Assembly (NCBI RefSeq): GCF_910589235.1
Contig: NC_060963.1
Location: 608,501-672,500, forward strand
From: Vespa crabro
Lineage: Eukaryota; Arthropoda; Insecta; Hymenoptera; Vespidae
Direction: 5' to 3'
Length of the DNA: 64,000 nucleotides
Position numbers and translations under genes: made by a program
Notes under the pieces: model-generated
Told to the model about the DNA's origin: nothing
Database searches by the model: none
What the model saw: the letters and a program-made list of their open reading frames with translations, nothing else
Shown: positions 60,573 through 64,000 of the stretch, piece after piece
Layout of the letters: each line of letters starts with the position of its first letter
How positions within the stretch are numbered: the first letter of the stretch is position 1

Positions 60573-62062
60573 TTCAATGCATATTCATTCGCAACGCGTT
60601 CGTAAATAAACGCGTTATGTCGGATCGATTGATTTCCCACGCTCGATTTCAACTGAAATCACTCGAATTCTCCAGTTGAAAATCTTAATGAGAATGAAGC
60701 GTACTAGATCCATCGATCAATCTCTTTTATTCCTACCGCACGAAGTAATCATATCCTTATTATGGGAAAGAGAGCAATTGAAAAGAGGCGGTCTATAAAA
60801 ATAGTCGGAGACTGTGTCCTCGTTTGAAACGCATCGCAATCTCAATCATCCGACCTATCTGGACGAGAAGTGGAAATTTTTGAAGAATTCGCAAAATCCG
60901 TCCGTCGCACCATTTCTCTCGTTCTCTCTCTCTCTCTCTCTCTCTCCCCCTCTCTATCTATCTGTCTATCCATCTTTCTCCATCTCCCTCTTTTCTTTTC
61001 CCGTTCACTTTTTTCCCGTCTATTGTTGTCATTATCGTCGGCATTATTCCTCGCGAGTGAGATAGTCTCATAGCAGTTCATTTGCGTGATGGTCGTTCGC
61101 GGTTAATGCCCGGAAGCTACGTTTGTGTCGTAATTACGAAGAGTAGCAGCCCGTACGTTTCACGAAGATGTCGAAGAGAAAATAATGGATGGAAAAGGAA
61201 CGTTACGGAGAGAGGGTAACGGCCGGAACGGTTACGACTAGTTTAATGGATCTTGTCTACAAATTTTCGTGAATCGTTAAAAGAGACTCTTTGGATCATA
61301 AGATTTTTTTCTTCTTTAATTAGAAGTAATGTATCTCGTCGCTGACAGATCAAATTAGGTTGGTTAAGTGTACTAAACTCAAAGGCATAACTTTAAAAAA
61401 GAAAATAAAAAGCAAGAAAGAAAAAAAAACAAGAAAAAGATCAACTACGGTAGATTCGACGAGAGGGAAAAAAGAGAGAGAGAGAGAGCCGTCGCGTTCG
61501 TTAGCCGTGCATTCGATCGAATGAATTCGAGTGAGGAAGAGTGGAAGAGAGAAAAAGAAAGAGAGAGGGAGGTAGGGAGGGAGGGAGAATGAGAGGAACG
61601 AATAAATAATTGCTATCTCGGTTTACGAGATTCCGCTTGTCGGTCAAATGCCATTTCATTTGCATTAACGAACCGTACGATCTATGTACATATGTATGTA
61701 CATCCGTACCTACTACATCCACTTTATGCACCTATACAAAATCCACTTGTACGAAATTCACTTACTTGTTATTAGCAAAAATAAAAGTTAACTATTGCTT
61801 TAGATATCCTGGAACTAGTCTTTCAAGGATGAATTTCTAAACGGACGACGAGACGATACTGAAAGAATAAGAAAACATAAAGAATTCATTGTGGACGAGA
61901 TTCTTTGAAATGTGCAGAGGTAGGAGACGTTCATCGTATAATTCTCAGTCGGCGCTTAGCATAATGCACTTTAAACGATCGGAAATCGAATAATAAATCG
62001 ATTGGTACACGTGTACAAAAAAATACAACGTCTCGAGAGTGTTGGAAGTCAAGAGGACGTAG

Positions 62063-62066
<4 letters not shown>

Positions 62067-62105
<39 letters not shown>
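62067..62105. repeat. (GA)n microsatellite
   Basis: About 19 uninterrupted GA units. Confidence 0.95.
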
Positions 62106-62106
<1 letters not shown>

Positions 62107-63172
62107 AACGTAAGCAATTACGATGGGCAAAGTTTCGATGACGAATGCGAAGAACTCGGTTGCACATGGATGGAAACGTTCTTAGTTCTTTCTCGGTGAG
62201 GAGAAGCACACTATGCTGTCTCTCTCTCAAAGCGAAAAAAACGTGACGGTATGAAAGACCGCAGAAATATCGGGAAAGCCGGAAGCGCACGTACAAAGAG
62301 CTCTTTTGAGACTCGTTTTCATTTTGAATATGGCGCGTCGGAGTCACCGGTGGAAAGTCACGCTAAAATGTATTCCATTACACGAGCAACCAGCTGGATA
62401 AAGAGACCGCTTGATTTTTCTTTTTCCTTTTCTTTTTTTCTTCTTTTTTTTTCCTCGTGTTGGATACCTTCGGATTTTCGCGATTTTTCAGAGGGAAAAA
62501 AGGAAGAAGAAAAGAAAGAAAGGAAAAAGAGCGGCAGAGATTGCGTGAGAAGCCGTTAAAAAGTCAAAAAAAAAAAGAAAGAAAACGGACAAGTTTAAAG
62601 ACGGCACGATGAAAAGAAACACGAATATTTTCTATTTCGTTTGTGTAATAGTAATATCTCAACGGAGATATTATTATTTCTTGCTTTCTTTTTTTTTTAT
62701 TTTTTTTTTTTTTTTTTTTTTTTTATAGAACGGAAAAGGTTGAAGATAGTACGTGACGAGCAAGTAAGACGATGCGCGAACATTCGTCCCTGTAAGGCAA
62801 TTGCTACGAGTAACAAAAAAAAAGTACGTGGGCGTTTTTAAAACCTTTAATAGATTGAATGGAGAATTATGGAAAACTTCCTCTTGGCATTGAGAATGGA
62901 CCACCCGCGCGCGTAAGTACGCACTTGTACGAAAAGATCGTGACACGCGTCAACACATGCCCGATTTATATGCTACATTCTCGGTACATTGTCGTCGCTC
63001 TTTTATCTTTCATTTAAAATTCAAACTTTTTTGCTATCTTTTTTCTTTTCTTTTTTTTTTCTTTTTGTACCAGCGTTATCAGATATTGTTGTTCTTTCTT
63101 CCATCGAATCGGATCGCCATTCGGTGATATCGATGGATTTAAAAAAAATAAAAAGAAAAATATATTAGCTTT

Positions 63173-63174
<2 letters not shown>

Positions 63175-63218
<44 letters not shown>
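63175..63218. repeat. (GA)n microsatellite
   Basis: About 21 uninterrupted GA units. Confidence 0.95.
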
Positions 63219-63221
<3 letters not shown>

Positions 63222-63954
63222 GTAGGTTAAAACGATCGATGGAAAAAGTTCAACGACTCACCACTTTGCTTTTTTACTCTTCGAAGCGCTTGAACATTGG
63301 ATGAAAGCGAGATTTGTTTAGATCCAATCGATAATTCAAACTCTACGAGTTTGGTTGAGGAATAAAAGGAAGGAAAAATAAAAAAAAAAAAGAAAAGAAA
63401 AAAAAAGAAAAAGAAAAGAAGAGAAAAAGAAGAAAAAAGAGAGAGAAAGAAAAGAAGAAGAAAAAAAGAGAAGAAAATATTTAAAGCCACCGTCAATGGG
63501 TCTTTTATCATTGGGGATTCTCGTCCACGAACGAACGAGTTCAAGCGCCAAACATTATTCGCCATCTTTTCGAGGCGGACTCGGCCGGACGGCAGCAGCC
63601 ACTTCAAAAGAGGAAGCCATGAATCTTTATTAAATCCACGAAATTTATGTCGTAGCGGTCGCGTGGCTCGGGCAATGCGCGATATACCATTCCCTCCTTA
63701 CTCGTATGTACCTAAGTATTTATTTACCTTCTCCCTCTCGATATATAACTTCCCCCTTTCCCTTTCCCGTCTTCCTCTAACTTCTCCTTATGCCGCTGTT
63801 GCCGCCTTCTCTCTAGACATTTGCTCCCGGCGACATTGTGAATCTCCAGCTTTCCAACTGGGACACGCGCCGATCCATTGTCGGTTTAATGCTCATACGT
63901 TGATCTCACCCCTATCTCATCTCCACTACCACAATTTTCCTTTCATTTGACACC

Positions 63955-63956
<2 letters not shown>

Positions 63957-63980
<24 letters not shown>
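63957..63980. repeat. (TA)n microsatellite at window end
   Basis: About 11 TA units continuing into GTACATATAT sequence at the window edge. Confidence 0.9.
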
Positions 63981-63985
<5 letters not shown>

Positions 63986-64000
63986 TATATACGTACATAC

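Larger units (their letters stand above)
59758..64000. other. Repeat-rich sequence, probably intron of the 59.7-kb gene
   Basis: No supported coding exon. Tracts: (GTAC)n/(GTAT)n 60489-60572, (CT)n 60925-60945, (GA)n 61471-61487 and 62067-62105, T-rich 62690-62726, (GA)n 63175-63218, A/GA-rich 63370-63480, (TA)n 63957-63980 running to the window edge. Assignment as intron depends on the candidate exon at 59698-59757 being real. Confidence 0.45.

Overview
The window is eukaryotic nuclear DNA, most likely from an insect and probably a hymenopteran. Evidence: spliced genes with short GT-AG introns (61-110 nt for many), insect-like gene models, CpG-rich non-coding DNA, and very many (GA)n/(CT)n microsatellites. 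The species call is inference; there is no rRNA, tRNA or mitochondrial marker to fix it. Most long open frames here are artefacts of purine- or pyrimidine-rich simple repeats.

Layout. 1-44,469: a 44-kb stretch with no convincing protein-coding gene. It is packed with simple repeats, one short non-autonomous TA-flanked inverted-repeat element (2377-2565), one strong small palindrome, and one weak candidate start exon (31385-31458). 44,470-55,259: a compact, more AT-rich cluster of four recognisable genes. These are EOGT (+, 10 exons, ends in KDEL), PIGW (-, intronless main frame, apparently the second cistron of a transcript whose first cistron encodes an unrecognised 98-residue protein), a WRNIP1/RarA-family AAA+ ATPase (+, 3 exons, altered Walker A and B motifs, short tail), and DAW1/ODA16 (+, 8 exons, 8 WD repeats). 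55,260-64,000: repeat-rich non-coding DNA again, with a tandem duplication at 57.3-57.6 kb and a credible start-codon exon at 59,698-59,757 whose gene must continue to the right, outside the window.

How the genes relate. EOGT and PIGW are convergent neighbours that both act in the ER (O-GlcNAc on EGF repeats; inositol acylation of GPI precursors), but nothing shows they are functionally coupled. PIGW (with its upstream cistron) and the WRNIP1-like gene are divergent and share about 1 kb of AT-rich promoter space. WRNIP1-like and DAW1 are in tandem. DAW1 (axonemal dynein loading) has an RFX-like half-site upstream.

Best leads: (1) a WRNIP1 homologue with substitutions in both nucleotide-handling motifs and a missing C-terminal tail; (2) the dicistronic arrangement upstream of PIGW, with 2 nt between stop and start; (3) an in-frame, stop-free 75-nt intron in EOGT; (4) the unassigned start exon near 59.7 kb; (5) the extreme microsatellite load of the flanks. 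No prokaryote-type system, CRISPR array or viral gene was found.
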